Shown one piece after another: positions 1-9,254 of a stretch of 60,262 nt of DNA (position 1 is the first letter of the stretch; each line of letters begins with the position of its first letter). This DNA is from Clostridium sp. (GTDB lineage Bacteria; Bacillota; Clostridia; Clostridiales; Clostridiaceae). The notes under the pieces were generated by a model. It made no database searches. It was not told the DNA's origin and was given only the letters and a program-made list of their open reading frames with translations. The stretch spans positions 1 to 60,262 of the forward strand of contig NZ_JAGHFX010000083.1 of the NCBI RefSeq assembly GCF_017888565.1. Reading direction: 5' to 3'. A program made the position numbers and the translations under genes.

Positions 1-940
1 CTTCAGGTGTTCCATTTGCCGACATTGTCAACTTGCTACCTGCAATTTTATTTCCTGTTACTGTTAATGACGATACCTTTGAAGTAGGTTTTGTTACATC
101 TACATCTACTGATCTGTAATCATCTTCCACACTACTATCACTATTCTTGTGTTTAACATGCACTGTAAATGTATATCTTCCAGCCTTAGTTGGAGTATAA
201 TCTATTGTTTTCTTAGTACTCCAGTCGCTTAATACTGTCCATGTTCCAGTTTGTCTATCACCTATCCATAATTTATATAACGTATCTGCTTCAGGTGTTC
301 CATTTGCTGACATTGTTAACTTGCTACCAACTGTTTTATTTCCTGTTACTGTAAGTGATGACACCTTAGAAATAGGTTTTGTTACATTTACATCTACTGA
401 TCTATAATCATCTTCAACATTACTACTGCTACTCTTATGCTTTACATGAACTGTAAATGTATAGTTTCCAGCCTTCTTAGGAGTATAATCTATTTTGTTT
501 TTAGTACTCCAATCACTTAGTACTGTCCACGTATTTGTGCTTCTATCACATACCCATAACTTATATAAAGTGTTATCAGCTGGATCTGCACTAGCCGTCA
601 TAGTAATAGACGATCCAATAACTTTATCTCCTGATATATTTAGTGATGTTACTTTTGATTTAGTAGTTATTACATTTAAATCTAATGTTTTATAGTCATC
701 AACTGTTGAATCAATACTTCTAATACTAACTTTAAATTTATGATTTCCAGTCTTGGCTGGTATATATTCTAAAGTGTTTTTAGAAGACCAATCACCTATA
801 GTTTTCCACGTATTCGAACCATTTTCAAGAACTTCGAATTTATAAGAAACTCCACTAGTATTATTTGCTTTGGCTGTTAACGTTAGCTTTTCACCAAGCT
901 TAGTTTGTCCATCATTGCTAAAGTTAGTTAAATATGAATA
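1..940 (-). repeat. In-gene tandem repeats, 288-bp period
   Basis: Four successive units encode the C-terminal Y_Y_Y-like domains of the wall hydrolase. Two anchors give the period: the segment starting cttcaggtgttcc occurs at 1 and 289, and agtact occurs at 215 and 503, both 288 bp apart. The unit nearest the catalytic domain (about 665-940) is more diverged and slightly shorter (about 279 bp). The two outermost visible units are nearly identical at DNA level, which suggests recent duplication or homogenisation. The array continues past the window edge. Confidence 0.9.
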
Positions 941-2155
941 TCTTAATGTTGTAGATTCCTTACTAACATTATCTCTCATTGATAATAATCTATATCCATA
1001 CTCTTTAGCTGTAGCCCAACCCTTATAATTTGGATTTTCCTTTATTCCTAAATGTTCAACATAAATAGCACTCTCTCTTTGTACATAATTAAATCTAGGA
1101 TCAACTAAATCCAGTTTTAATGGTTCAGATGAAGCATATGCTTTTAAATGTTGTACAACCGCTCTTATTCCAATTTGAATACTTGGAAATGAATTACCTG
1201 GATTTCCATTACCAGTAGCACCTATACCTGCAAAATTGTTTTGTTCCTCTTTTACATCTCCAGTGAATTTTAAGAAATTAGTTTCATTCATTATTTGAGA
1301 AAATAAAACATCATGATTTATTCCCTCTAAAGCTGCCTCACTTATTACTAAATCAACAAAATTTAAAGCGTAGCTCATAGGCTTATCTGGATTATTTCTA
1401 TGAAGGAAATTTACCATTTGCTCCTTCTTTAGACTCCCTTTACCCATGACACTAGTCTTACTATTATTAACCGTAATATTAGCAGTAGACTCTTTTTTCA
1501 CACCTTCACTATTTGTTGCAATTACTTTCAATTCATGGTTACCATTAGATATACCTCTTGCTGGAAATTCAAATCCACTCTTAATTGAATTAGGATATTG
1601 ATATTTACTACCTATATCTTGTCTTTCAATTCCATACTTGGCATCTCCAATTTTATTACCATCAATAAACACTTCAACTTTACTAATTTGATGTGTAGAT
1701 ACAAAATATCCCTTTACAAAAAAGTCTGCTGTTAACTTATGTGGTGAAGTAATATTTTCTATTGTTCCTTCAATCACACTTGAGTTTTTTGCTTCTAAAA
1801 TACTTTCATTAGAATCCTGAGTTACACGGTTATCATTAAGATCTTTACTTTCTTCTAAATCATTCTCTATGTTCTCATTTTCTAAAATAGTTTCATTCCC
1901 AATTGATAAGTCATCTACACTTGTGGAATCATCCACAAACTGAGAAGTATCTACAACTGTAGAATCATCCATAAATGAAGAAATATTGCTATTTCCACTT
2001 ATATTTGATTCATCATTTTGGTAATCACTAATTGAAACAGCATTTCCATTTTTTATATCACTCGATATAGTCGCCATTGCATTTATAGACGGCAACATAA
2101 GATCTATGCTCATTGCTACTAGTAATATATAAGCATACCTTTTAAATTTTGACAT
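1..2155 (-). CDS. Secreted glucosaminidase-type cell-wall hydrolase with C-terminal repeats (partial)
   Basis: The frame is open from an ATG at 2155 to the left window edge (at least 718 residues, 3' end missing). A GGAGGG ribosome binding site lies just upstream. Residues 1-26 form a signal peptide (KFKR, hydrophobic core, probable cleavage after INA). A Ser/Asn/Asp-rich linker follows, then an Ig-like segment at about 125-230. Residues about 237-395 resemble the bacterial glucosaminidase (endo-beta-N-acetylglucosaminidase) fold, with MNETNFLKFTGDV and NNFAGIGATGNG and an expected catalytic Glu in the MNET segment. From about 405 onward there are four consecutive triple-tyrosine/Y_Y_Y-like repeats of 93-96 residues, the last one cut. 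Such proteins cleave the glycan strands of peptidoglycan outside the cell. The glucosaminidase assignment is from motifs; the substrate bond is inferred. It has its own promoter and is separate from legC upstream. Confidence 0.85.
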   Translation of the reverse strand, partial: MSKFKRYAYILLVAMSIDLMLPSINAMATISSDIKNGNAVSISDYQNDESNISGNSNISSFMDDSTVVDTSQFVDDSTSVDDLSIGNETILENENIENDLEESKDLNDNRVTQDSNESILEAKNSSVIEGTIENITSPHKLTADFFVKGYFVSTHQISKVEVFIDGNKIGDAKYGIERQDIGSKYQYPNSIKSGFEFPARGISNGNHELKVIATNSEGVKKESTANITVNNSKTSVMGKGSLKKEQMVNFLHRNNPDKPMSYALNFVDLVISEAALEGINHDVLFSQIMNETNFLKFTGDVKEEQNNFAGIGATGNGNPGNSFPSIQIGIRAVVQHLKAYASSEPLKLDLVDPRFNYVQRESAIYVEHLGIKENPNYKGWATAKEYGYRLLSMRDNVSKESTTLRYSYLTNFSNDGQTKLGEKLTLTAKANNTSGVSYKFEVLENGSNTWKTIGDWSSKNTLEYIPAKTGNHKFKVSIRSIDSTVDDYKTLDLNVITTKSKVTSLNISGDKVIGSSITMTASADPADNTLYKLWVCDRSTNTWTVLSDWSTKNKIDYTPKKAGNYTFTVHVKHKSSSSNVEDDYRSVDVNVTKPISKVSSLTVTGNKTVGSKLTMSANGTPEADTLYKLWIGDRQTGTWTVLSDWSTKKTIDYTPTKAGRYTFTVHVKHKNSDSSVEDDYRSVDVDVTKPTSKVSSLTVTGNKIAGSKLTMSANGTPE

Positions 2156-2221
2156 AATTACCCTCCAATATTTTTATTATTAGAAGCTATGTCAACTTAT
2201 CACTTTCTGTGGTCAAATAGA

Positions 2222-2250
2222 ATTATACCTTTATCTGATAATTTTTTCAA
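2222..2250 (-). promoter_or_regulatory. Sigma-A-type promoter of the wall hydrolase
   Basis: On the minus strand TTGAAA (2245-2250) is separated by exactly 17 bp from TATAAT (2222-2227), about 65 bp upstream of the hydrolase start codon. This gives the gene a promoter independent of legC, whose stop lies just beyond it. Confidence 0.6.
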
Positions 2251-2265
2251 TTACTTTAGACATAA

Positions 2266-3366
2266 TTATAATTTTTCTCTTATTATCTCACAAATTTTTC
2301 TCACTTCTTCCTCTTTTAGCGATACTGAACTCGGAAGATTTATCCCTCTTTTACTGACTTCTAATGTCATTTTCATATTTCCACATTTATTTTCACTATA
2401 AGGTTTCATATTATGAACTGGTAAGAAAAATGGTCTTGCTTGAATGCCATTTTCCTTTAACAATTCTAATAATTCATCCCTAGACATTCTAAAATCATCT
2501 TCAACTAGAATTGAATATAGCCAATAACAGTTCTCTACATAATCTACTTCTTTTGTTAAAGTAATCCCCTTAACCTCCTTAAGTAAATCATTATAAAGTC
2601 TTGCATTTCTTCTTTTCACTTCTAAATACTCATCTACTTTTTCTAATTGTGCTAATCCCATAGCTGCAAGTATATTTGGCATTCTAAAATTATATCCTAC
2701 TTCTTCATGATACATAGCGCCATTTTCTGTTATTGTTTTCGTTTGATTAGATAAATACTTTGCTTTTTTAGCTACATCTTCATTATTTGTAATTAACATA
2801 CCACCAGCACCAGTAGTAATTAGCTTGTTACCATTAAAGCTAAAGCATCCAATATCACCTAAAGTACCTGCTAATTTCCCTTTATATTTAGTTCCTAATG
2901 CTTCAGTTGCATCCTCTACTACAAATAATTTATACTTCTTTGCAATTGCATTAATCTCATCCATTTCAACTGGATATCCATAAATATGTACCGGCATAAT
3001 AGCTTTAGTCTTTTCAGTTATTAACTCTTCTACTTTATTAACATCCATTACAAATGTTTCTCTATCAATGTCTACAAATACAGGAATTGCTCCTACATAT
3101 TTTATTGCATTAACTGAAGATATAAATGTCATTGAAGGAACTATAACTTCATCACCTTCGCCAATACCTAATGTTACTAATGCAAGTTGAAGTGCTGCAG
3201 TCCCATTCATAGTTACTACTGCCGCGTTTACTTCATTATACTTTGCAAACTCTACTTCAAATTTATCAACGAACTTTCCAACTGAAGAAACCCAATTAGT
3301 ATCTAAGCATTCTTTTATATATTTCCATTCATTCCCTCTAACTTCTGGTACGCATAATGGTATCAT
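2266..3366 (-). CDS. legC: LegC-like PLP aminotransferase (nucleotide 4-amino sugar)
   Basis: This 366-residue DegT/DnrJ/EryC1 aminotransferase matches the LegC group in length and in its N-terminus (MIPLCVPEVRGNEW, then TNWVSSVGKFVDKFE). The PLP-binding Lys lies in FSFNGNKLITTGAGG, and the cofactor Asp is in VVEDATEALG. In the legionaminic acid pathway LegC transfers an amino group from glutamate to C4 of the 4-keto-6-deoxy-GlcNAc nucleotide made by LegB. It follows legB after about 70 bp and is the last gene of a ptmE-legB-legC unit. No acetyltransferase, epimerase, synthase or CMP-transferase gene (legH, legG, legI, legF types) is present in the window, so the final product may be a GDP-4-amino sugar rather than legionaminic acid. 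Confidence 0.85.
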   Translation of the reverse strand: MIPLCVPEVRGNEWKYIKECLDTNWVSSVGKFVDKFEVEFAKYNEVNAAVVTMNGTAALQLALVTLGIGEGDEVIVPSMTFISSVNAIKYVGAIPVFVDIDRETFVMDVNKVEELITEKTKAIMPVHIYGYPVEMDEINAIAKKYKLFVVEDATEALGTKYKGKLAGTLGDIGCFSFNGNKLITTGAGGMLITNNEDVAKKAKYLSNQTKTITENGAMYHEEVGYNFRMPNILAAMGLAQLEKVDEYLEVKRRNARLYNDLLKEVKGITLTKEVDYVENCYWLYSILVEDDFRMSRDELLELLKENGIQARPFFLPVHNMKPYSENKCGNMKMTLEVSKRGINLPSSVSLKEEEVRKICEIIREKL

Positions 3367-3439
3367 TCTTATCCCACCTTCTATAAATTAATTTAGAGAT
3401 TGTCTTTTATAAAAGATAATCTCCATTAAAAATATTTTA

Positions 3440-4432
3440 TTAAACATTATAAATATCTGGTTTATAGTGCTTCATATTTTCTTTTATCCAATCTATAGTC
3501 TCTGCAAGCCCCTCATCTATTGAATATTTTGGTGCCCAATCAGTTAACTCTTTTATCTTAGTATTATCTGCCCATAACCTGTTAACTTCACTCTTCTCTG
3601 GTCTTATTCTTTCTTCATCACAAAGTATCTTAACATCTTTTCCAATTATATCTATTATTTTCTTTACAGTATCTCCTATTGATATTTCATAATTAGAACC
3701 AGCATTTATTACTTCACCTATAGTTTTATCCGATTCCGCTACCTTTATAAAAGCTTCTGCAGTATCCTTAACAAAATTGAAATCTCTAGTTGGAGTTAAA
3801 CTTCCAAGTTTTATTTCTTTTTTTCCAGCTAATATTTGAGATATTATTGTTGGAATAACAGCTCTTGCTGATTGCCTTGGTCCATATGTATTAAATGGTC
3901 TTAAAGTAGCTATTGGCATATTAAATGATCTATAAAAACTTTCTGCCATTTTATCTGCCCCTATTTTAGATGCTGAATAAGGTGATTGCCCTTGCATTGG
4001 ATGTTTCTCATCTATCGGCACATATAAAGCTGTTCCATATGTTTCTGAAGTTGAAGTATGAATAATTTTTTTCACATCATAATTTCTACATGCTTCTAAT
4101 ACATTTACAGTTCCTTCTACATTTGTTCTTACATAAGCCATCGGTGAAAGATATGAATACGGTATTGCTATCAAAGCAGCAAGGTGAAATACAACTTCTT
4201 GACCTTTAATTATTCTATTCATACCATCTAATTCTCTAATATCGCCTGTTTCCACTTTTATACTATCTAATACATTCTTATCAAAAGTATCTATCCAACC
4301 CCAATCATTAAAGGAATTATATTGTACTAAAGCTGTAACATCGGCTCCTAATTCAACCAATCTTTCTGTTAAGTGACTACCTATAAATCCTTCTGCTCCT
4401 GTAACTAAGACTCTTTTTCCTTTTAAATCCAT
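3440..4432 (-). CDS. legB: LegB-like NAD-dependent nucleotide-sugar 4,6-dehydratase
   Basis: This is an extended short-chain dehydrogenase/reductase of 330 residues. The Rossmann motif GAEGFIGSH is at residues 12-20, and the catalytic YxxxK is in SPYSASKIGADKMAESFYR. STSETYG supplies the Thr/Asp-Glu region typical of 4,6-dehydratases. Sequence style and length match LegB, which converts GDP-GlcNAc to the 4-keto-6-deoxy sugar. It sits between a PtmE-like nucleotidyltransferase and legC, exactly the partners expected for the first steps of GDP-linked legionaminic acid synthesis. Spacing to ptmE is about 25 bp, indicating co-transcription. Confidence 0.87.
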   Translation of the reverse strand: MDLKGKRVLVTGAEGFIGSHLTERLVELGADVTALVQYNSFNDWGWIDTFDKNVLDSIKVETGDIRELDGMNRIIKGQEVVFHLAALIAIPYSYLSPMAYVRTNVEGTVNVLEACRNYDVKKIIHTSTSETYGTALYVPIDEKHPMQGQSPYSASKIGADKMAESFYRSFNMPIATLRPFNTYGPRQSARAVIPTIISQILAGKKEIKLGSLTPTRDFNFVKDTAEAFIKVAESDKTIGEVINAGSNYEISIGDTVKKIIDIIGKDVKILCDEERIRPEKSEVNRLWADNTKIKELTDWAPKYSIDEGLAETIDWIKENMKHYKPDIYNV

Positions 4433-4456
4433 TTAATTCACTCCTATTTCTAATTT

Positions 4457-5527
4457 CTAAAATTCTTCTTTATCTGATAATCTATTTATCATGTCTTTCA
4501 TTTCACTTATTTGTCCCATATCCATCCAAGATAACTCACTTATAGGATAAACACCAACCTTTACCCCTGTATTCATATACTTTTCTAATACATCAGGAAG
4601 GTTATAGAATTCATCTTTTGGTATATCATCTAAAACCTCTGGTTCTAAAATATACATACCTGTATTAATTAAAAAGCTATATTCTGGTTTTTCTCTAATT
4701 TCTTCTATATTACCATTATTATTAAGATTAAATACTCCATAAGGTATTGTAAAGTTTTTTACAGATGCTACAACAGTTATTTTATTTCCACTTCTCTTAT
4801 GATGATTATATACACTTTCATAATCACAATCTATTAATATATCACAATTAGAAACAAAAAATGTTTCATTTATCTTATCCTTTAGTAAATATAAGCTCCC
4901 TCCTGTACCTAATGGTTTATCTTCCTCAACATACTCAACATTATAATCTTTTTCTAACTCATTAAAATAAGATTTTATCATATTCTTCTTATAATTTACT
5001 GTTAAATAAAATTTATTCACTCCAAATAAAGCAAACTTATCTATTATTCTTTCAACAATTGGAGTATCACCAATAGGTATAAGTGGCTTAGGTAAAATCT
5101 TAGTGTATGGATATAATCTCGTTCCCAATCCCCCAGCCATAATTACAACAGGAATTTCCTTAAGACTATATTTCTTGCATTCATTAACTAGAACATCTTC
5201 ACTAAAAAGTATATCTATTACCTTTCCACTTTCTTCTATTATAGGTAAGGCCTTTATTGAATATTTTTGCATTACTTTTTGAAAATTATGTTCTTCACCA
5301 ATCAATAAACTTACTGGATTCGAATTCATAACTTCTGTCACATCTTCATCCAAACTTCCATTTTTTAATATCCATCTTCTAATGTCACCATCAGTTATAG
5401 TTCCTACAAGTTTATTTTTTTCATCTACTACAGCTAAAAAACCCTTTGACCCCTTATCTAACTGTTTTAAAGCTGCTCTAACAGTAGAATTTTTATCAAT
5501 TATTAAATTAATAACATTTTTATTCAT
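4457..5527 (-). CDS. ptmE: CBS-domain sugar-1-phosphate nucleotidyltransferase (PtmE-like)
   Basis: The 356-residue protein has two CBS motifs in the first ~120 residues (LVGTITDGDIRRWIL, then KALPIIEESGKVIDIL). A nucleotidyltransferase domain follows, with the signature PVVIMAGGLGTRLYPYTKILPK, a Mg-binding Asp in FFVSNCDILID, and EEDKPLGTGGS. This architecture is that of PtmE, which in Campylobacter makes GDP-glucosamine from glucosamine-1-phosphate as entry to the legionaminic acid route. Neighbouring legB and legC support that role. It is the first gene of the trio. The nucleotide used (GDP versus UDP) cannot be read from the sequence. Confidence 0.8.
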   Translation of the reverse strand: MNKNVINLIIDKNSTVRAALKQLDKGSKGFLAVVDEKNKLVGTITDGDIRRWILKNGSLDEDVTEVMNSNPVSLLIGEEHNFQKVMQKYSIKALPIIEESGKVIDILFSEDVLVNECKKYSLKEIPVVIMAGGLGTRLYPYTKILPKPLIPIGDTPIVERIIDKFALFGVNKFYLTVNYKKNMIKSYFNELEKDYNVEYVEEDKPLGTGGSLYLLKDKINETFFVSNCDILIDCDYESVYNHHKRSGNKITVVASVKNFTIPYGVFNLNNNGNIEEIREKPEYSFLINTGMYILEPEVLDDIPKDEFYNLPDVLEKYMNTGVKVGVYPISELSWMDMGQISEMKDMINRLSDKEEF

Positions 5528-6039
5528 ATCATCAAACCTTTTTTATATATTTTTATATACTAACTTTAACTCTTCTTTAAGCTTTCATTAGATTTATAAA
5601 ATTTTCATTTCTATTATATACTATCGCTACAAAATATTTAATACTTTCTTTAATGCAATTATTTTCATTCTTGGCTAAATAACTCTCTTCATCTATATTT
5701 AATTAGAAAGCTTATCTACACCTCCTCATGTTCCTCTTTAGTGCAATTAAATATTATGCTGATATTGAAAATAGTTTAATATGTAATCTAATTTAATATC
5801 TCTTATAACATCAATTACTTTAACATTAATATTAAATATAGCTTATATTAATATAATTATTAAAGATTTCTATTTTACATTATATCATTTTATATCTTTT
5901 CTTTCTATAAATTCTCATGTTTATAATTATAAATTTATATCTTACCGATTTACATACCTTTTCTTTCTAAAGATTACACTAAATTTGATTTCAAATAATA
6001 ATTTATTAAATATATGATACTATAAATTCACTTGAAATC
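5528..6039. other. Intergenic, AT-rich, no gene seen
   Basis: About 510 bp upstream of ptmE contain only short AT-rich frames with stops in all frames. I see no convincing small gene, RNA gene or riboswitch. A TATAAT-like hexamer lies in this stretch on the minus strand near 5620, but no good -35 pairs with it. Confidence 0.5.
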
Positions 6040-6075
6040 ATTTTTTGAATACCCATATAAAAGTATTCAAAAAAT
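6040..6075. terminator. Perfect 13-bp hairpin between dltC and ptmE
   Basis: ATTTTTTGAATAC (6040-6052) pairs perfectly with GTATTCAAAAAAT (6063-6075) around a 10-nt loop. With A/T runs on both sides it could terminate in either direction. It lies downstream of the dlt terminator and may be a second barrier protecting the ptmE unit. Confidence 0.55.
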
Positions 6076-6142
6076 ATCTCTCACTAATATTAACATAATA
6101 ATAGTTACTTGAAATTATAAAAAATTCATAGTTTTATAAAAT

Positions 6143-6182
6143 AAGCAGTTAATATGCCAATAAACTTGACTATTAACTGCTT
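6143..6182 (-). terminator. Terminator of the dlt operon
   Basis: AAGCAGTTAAT (6143-6153) and ATTAACTGCTT (6172-6182) form an 11-bp perfect stem about 30 bp past the dltC stop. On the minus strand it is followed by an AT-rich run (attttat). Confidence 0.7.
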
Positions 6183-6212
6183 AATAATTAATTAACTCCA
6201 AACTTCTCTATT

Positions 6213-6455
6213 TCAAAAAACCTTTACTTCTATCTTTTCTAGAAAAGCAACCAAATTATTTACTGTTGCCATATCTTTTCTCTCTAAATCCGTTGGTTGA
6301 AGCTTTATTCCAAATACATCTTCTATTTTTAATAATACTTCTATTATTCCAAGTGAATCTAATAATCCTGCTTCAAATAAATCTAAATTCAAATCTTCTC
6401 TTATTTCATCTGTTCCTGTTACTTCTTCAAAAATATCTAAAACCTTATCTTCCAT
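6213..6455 (-). CDS. dltC: D-alanyl carrier protein
   Basis: The 80-residue acidic carrier protein has the phosphopantetheine attachment Ser at residue 34 in LLDSLGIIEVL, the standard DltC context. DltA loads D-alanine on the phosphopantetheine arm, and DltB/DltD pass it through the membrane to teichoic acid. It is the last gene of dltXDABC, 22 bp after dltB. Length is normal for the family (about 78-82 residues). Confidence 0.95.
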   Translation of the reverse strand: MEDKVLDIFEEVTGTDEIREDLNLDLFEAGLLDSLGIIEVLLKIEDVFGIKLQPTDLERKDMATVNNLVAFLEKIEVKVF

Positions 6456-6477
6456 TTTTAAATCCTCCTAAATATAT

Positions 6478-7632
6478 TTATCTAAAAAGCCATCCTGAAA
6501 ATAGGAAAAGCCCAAAACATGCTACATTAAAATTAATTGCAATTTGTGTATATTGAAACCACTTTTCTTTTTTATGTTTCTTATAGAACTTCCATTTCCT
6601 TTGGATTATATCTGTAAGAACAAGTACTCCTCCTTGATATAAACCATATATAATATAAAATAAACTTAAGCCATGCCAAACTCCCATAATAAACATTGTT
6701 ATTATTTGTGCTACATGAGATGCAGTAAACCTACTTTTAAATCTCTTTTTTCTCATAGAGTTTAATACAATTCTTGAATATAAATAATCTCCAAACCATT
6801 TTGATAAAGATATATGCCATCTTGTCCAAAACTCTTTCATATCTTTACTTAAGAATGGTTTATTAAAGTTATCTGGTGTCTCTATTCCTAATACATAGCT
6901 TGTCCCAACAGCAAATGAACTATATCCAGCAAAATCAAAGAATAAATATAAACTATATGCATACATATAATTTAAGCCATTTATAAATGTTATATCTGTA
7001 GGTATTTTACTCATCCACATAGTGTTAATTATGTATGCTATAACAAATTTATATCCAAGCCCTATTATTATTTTTCTAAGTCCAATATATAAATAATCAT
7101 CTAAGTATTCATTTTTATCTATTTTCTTGTTTAAGTCTTCCTCGAACCTTCTAAATCTATCTATTGGCCCTGAACTTAATGTTGGGAAGAATAATAAGAA
7201 ATAAACTAATGTTGAAAACTTAACCTCTTTTATTGATCCATCATATATTTCTATTATCATCTGTATAGCTTTGAAATTAAGATATGATAATCCAATAAAC
7301 CCTATTGGTCCAAAACTAACAAATACAGATGCTTTAGTTATTATAACTGGTAACATTGACGATAATAACGCTATATAATAAATTATTTTATTATCTGTTT
7401 TCTTTCTTATAAATAAATACCCATATATTACTACAAACTCTCCTATAATAAACATTATAAATAATGCTAAATTATACTTTCCAGTTCCTACTATTAGTCC
7501 AACCATAAATATGGATACAAGTACCCCATATGGCTTAATATTTTTTTCTTTTACTCCTAAGATTATTGCTGGTATAAATGATAATAGTAAAATATATAAG
7601 TATAAGTAATCTCCATACTGTGCTAATTTCAT
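6478..7632 (-). CDS. dltB: MBOAT D-alanyl transferase
   Basis: This multispanning 384-residue membrane-bound O-acyltransferase carries the conserved TRWHISLSKWFGDYLYSRI segment and the active-site His region MGVWHGLSLFYIIYGLYQG. DltB takes D-alanine from DltC at the cytoplasmic face and moves it across the membrane for transfer to teichoic acid. Its ATG overlaps the dltA stop by one base (TAATG), so translation is probably coupled. Length matches the family. Confidence 0.94.
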   Translation of the reverse strand: MKLAQYGDYLYLYILLLSFIPAIILGVKEKNIKPYGVLVSIFMVGLIVGTGKYNLALFIMFIIGEFVVIYGYLFIRKKTDNKIIYYIALLSSMLPVIITKASVFVSFGPIGFIGLSYLNFKAIQMIIEIYDGSIKEVKFSTLVYFLLFFPTLSSGPIDRFRRFEEDLNKKIDKNEYLDDYLYIGLRKIIIGLGYKFVIAYIINTMWMSKIPTDITFINGLNYMYAYSLYLFFDFAGYSSFAVGTSYVLGIETPDNFNKPFLSKDMKEFWTRWHISLSKWFGDYLYSRIVLNSMRKKRFKSRFTASHVAQIITMFIMGVWHGLSLFYIIYGLYQGGVLVLTDIIQRKWKFYKKHKKEKWFQYTQIAINFNVACFGLFLFSGWLFR

Positions 7633-9146
7633 TACTTAAGTTCCTCCATAAGTTTCTTTCTATCAATCTTTCCATTTGTGTTTATTGGAAATTCTTTTAA
7701 TACTTTTATATTTCTTGGAATCATATATGAAGGTATATATTTTTTTAATTCATTCTTAATTAATATAGAATTTTTCAAACTACTTAATTCATTTTCTTCT
7801 TTTAATGTAACAAATGAAGCAAGATGAGATATTTTTTCTTCTTTATATACTGGAAATACAACACAATTGTTTACATTAGATACTTTTCTCAAATTATTTT
7901 CAATATCTTCAAGCTCTATTCTAAAACCATTTAGCTTTATTTGAAAATCCTTCCTACCGCAATAATATATAATTCCATTTTCATAATATGCTAAATCTCC
8001 AGTCCTATATCCTCTTAAAACTTTACCATTAACTTCTTCATAAAAGAATACTTTATTTGTCATTTCTTCATTATTGAAATATCCCTTACTTATGCTTTTA
8101 CCTAATGCTATTAGTTCACCTTTTTGTCCATCTTTTAAGGTATTTCCATTATCATCTACAATTTTTAATATTCCACCATCCATAGGATATCCTATAGGTA
8201 TAGATCTTTCCTCCTCTAGCATTTTTTCTGTAATATCTATAGAAGATAATAATACAGTTCCTTCTGTTGGACCATATCCATTTATTATCCTTACTCCTTT
8301 AAAGCGTTCCATCAACTCTTTAACTAGCTTTTTAGAAAGTACCTCACCTGCAAAGAAGAATGTTCTTAAACTCGGCATAAGACTACTATTGAAGTTAGAA
8401 TCCTTAATACACATTTCTGCAAGTGCTGGAGTTGAAACCCACTCTTTTATATTAGATTCCTTTAAATTAGTAAATAAAAGTTTAAAATCTTCTAATGTTT
8501 TCTTAGATAAACTATTTAGTGTTTTTCCATGAATCAAACCTAAATATATAGGTATAACTGATACATCAAAAGAGTATGATACTTGATTCATCATTACATC
8601 ATTACTATCATCTATATTCATGTATCTTCCAAACCAATTATTGAATGAATCTAAATTATTTTTACTTATTTGAACACCTTTAGGCTTTCCTGTACTTCCT
8701 GAAGTAAATAATATATATGCATTTTCATCATCTTTAACCCAATTTTCTTCTGAAACAACTTGTCCTATTAAATCTCTTATTATATTTTCTATAGATGTTT
8801 CACTATAAACACTTTCTATACCTAAGTCTTCCTCTGTAAAATTTATTACTATCTTAGCTTTAACTTCATCAATTACTTGTTTTACTCTTTCCACTGGGAA
8901 AGTTACATCTAATGGTATATATGCCCTACCTGATTTTAGTGCTCCAAGCATTAAAACTAATATTAAATTTTCTTTATTACCATGTATTACTATAGGTGAT
9001 TTATCTTCCTTATATTCTTTTATAAAATAAGTTGCTATTGCATCTGACATTTTATCTAATTCACTATATGTTAGCTGCTCTCCGTCACAAACTACTGCCA
9101 CACGACCTTCATTTGCATACTTTTTCACACTATGCAATATTTCCAT
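7632..9146 (-). CDS. dltA: D-alanine--D-alanyl carrier protein ligase
   Basis: This is an ANL-superfamily adenylating enzyme of 504 residues. The P-loop-like motif is AYILFTSGSTGKPKGVQIS (about residue 150), followed by INGYGPTEGTVLLS and YRTGDLAYYENG, and a C-terminal catalytic Lys is in PINTNGKIDRKKL. It activates D-alanine with ATP and loads it on DltC. The start has a GGAG ribosome binding site. A 108-bp gap separates it from dltD, and it overlaps dltB by one base. Confidence 0.95.
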   Translation of the reverse strand: MEILHSVKKYANEGRVAVVCDGEQLTYSELDKMSDAIATYFIKEYKEDKSPIVIHGNKENLILVLMLGALKSGRAYIPLDVTFPVERVKQVIDEVKAKIVINFTEEDLGIESVYSETSIENIIRDLIGQVVSEENWVKDDENAYILFTSGSTGKPKGVQISKNNLDSFNNWFGRYMNIDDSNDVMMNQVSYSFDVSVIPIYLGLIHGKTLNSLSKKTLEDFKLLFTNLKESNIKEWVSTPALAEMCIKDSNFNSSLMPSLRTFFFAGEVLSKKLVKELMERFKGVRIINGYGPTEGTVLLSSIDITEKMLEEERSIPIGYPMDGGILKIVDDNGNTLKDGQKGELIALGKSISKGYFNNEEMTNKVFFYEEVNGKVLRGYRTGDLAYYENGIIYYCGRKDFQIKLNGFRIELEDIENNLRKVSNVNNCVVFPVYKEEKISHLASFVTLKEENELSSLKNSILIKNELKKYIPSYMIPRNIKVLKEFPINTNGKIDRKKLMEELK

Positions 9147-9254
9147 ACATGCCTCTCCTTACATTTTATAATATTAAATTTTACATTAACTATTTTTAAA
9201 TTAATACTGATTATATATAAATATAAACTACTTTATAACAAATATATATCTTAT

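Noticed and set aside
1..940. CRISPR-like array
   Set aside because: Repeats are 288 bp, in frame and code for protein domains; no short repeat-spacer pattern.
8074..8532. Plus-strand open frame opposite dltA
   Set aside because: Lies fully inside dltA on the other strand; AT-rich codon use produces such shadows and no family motif is seen.
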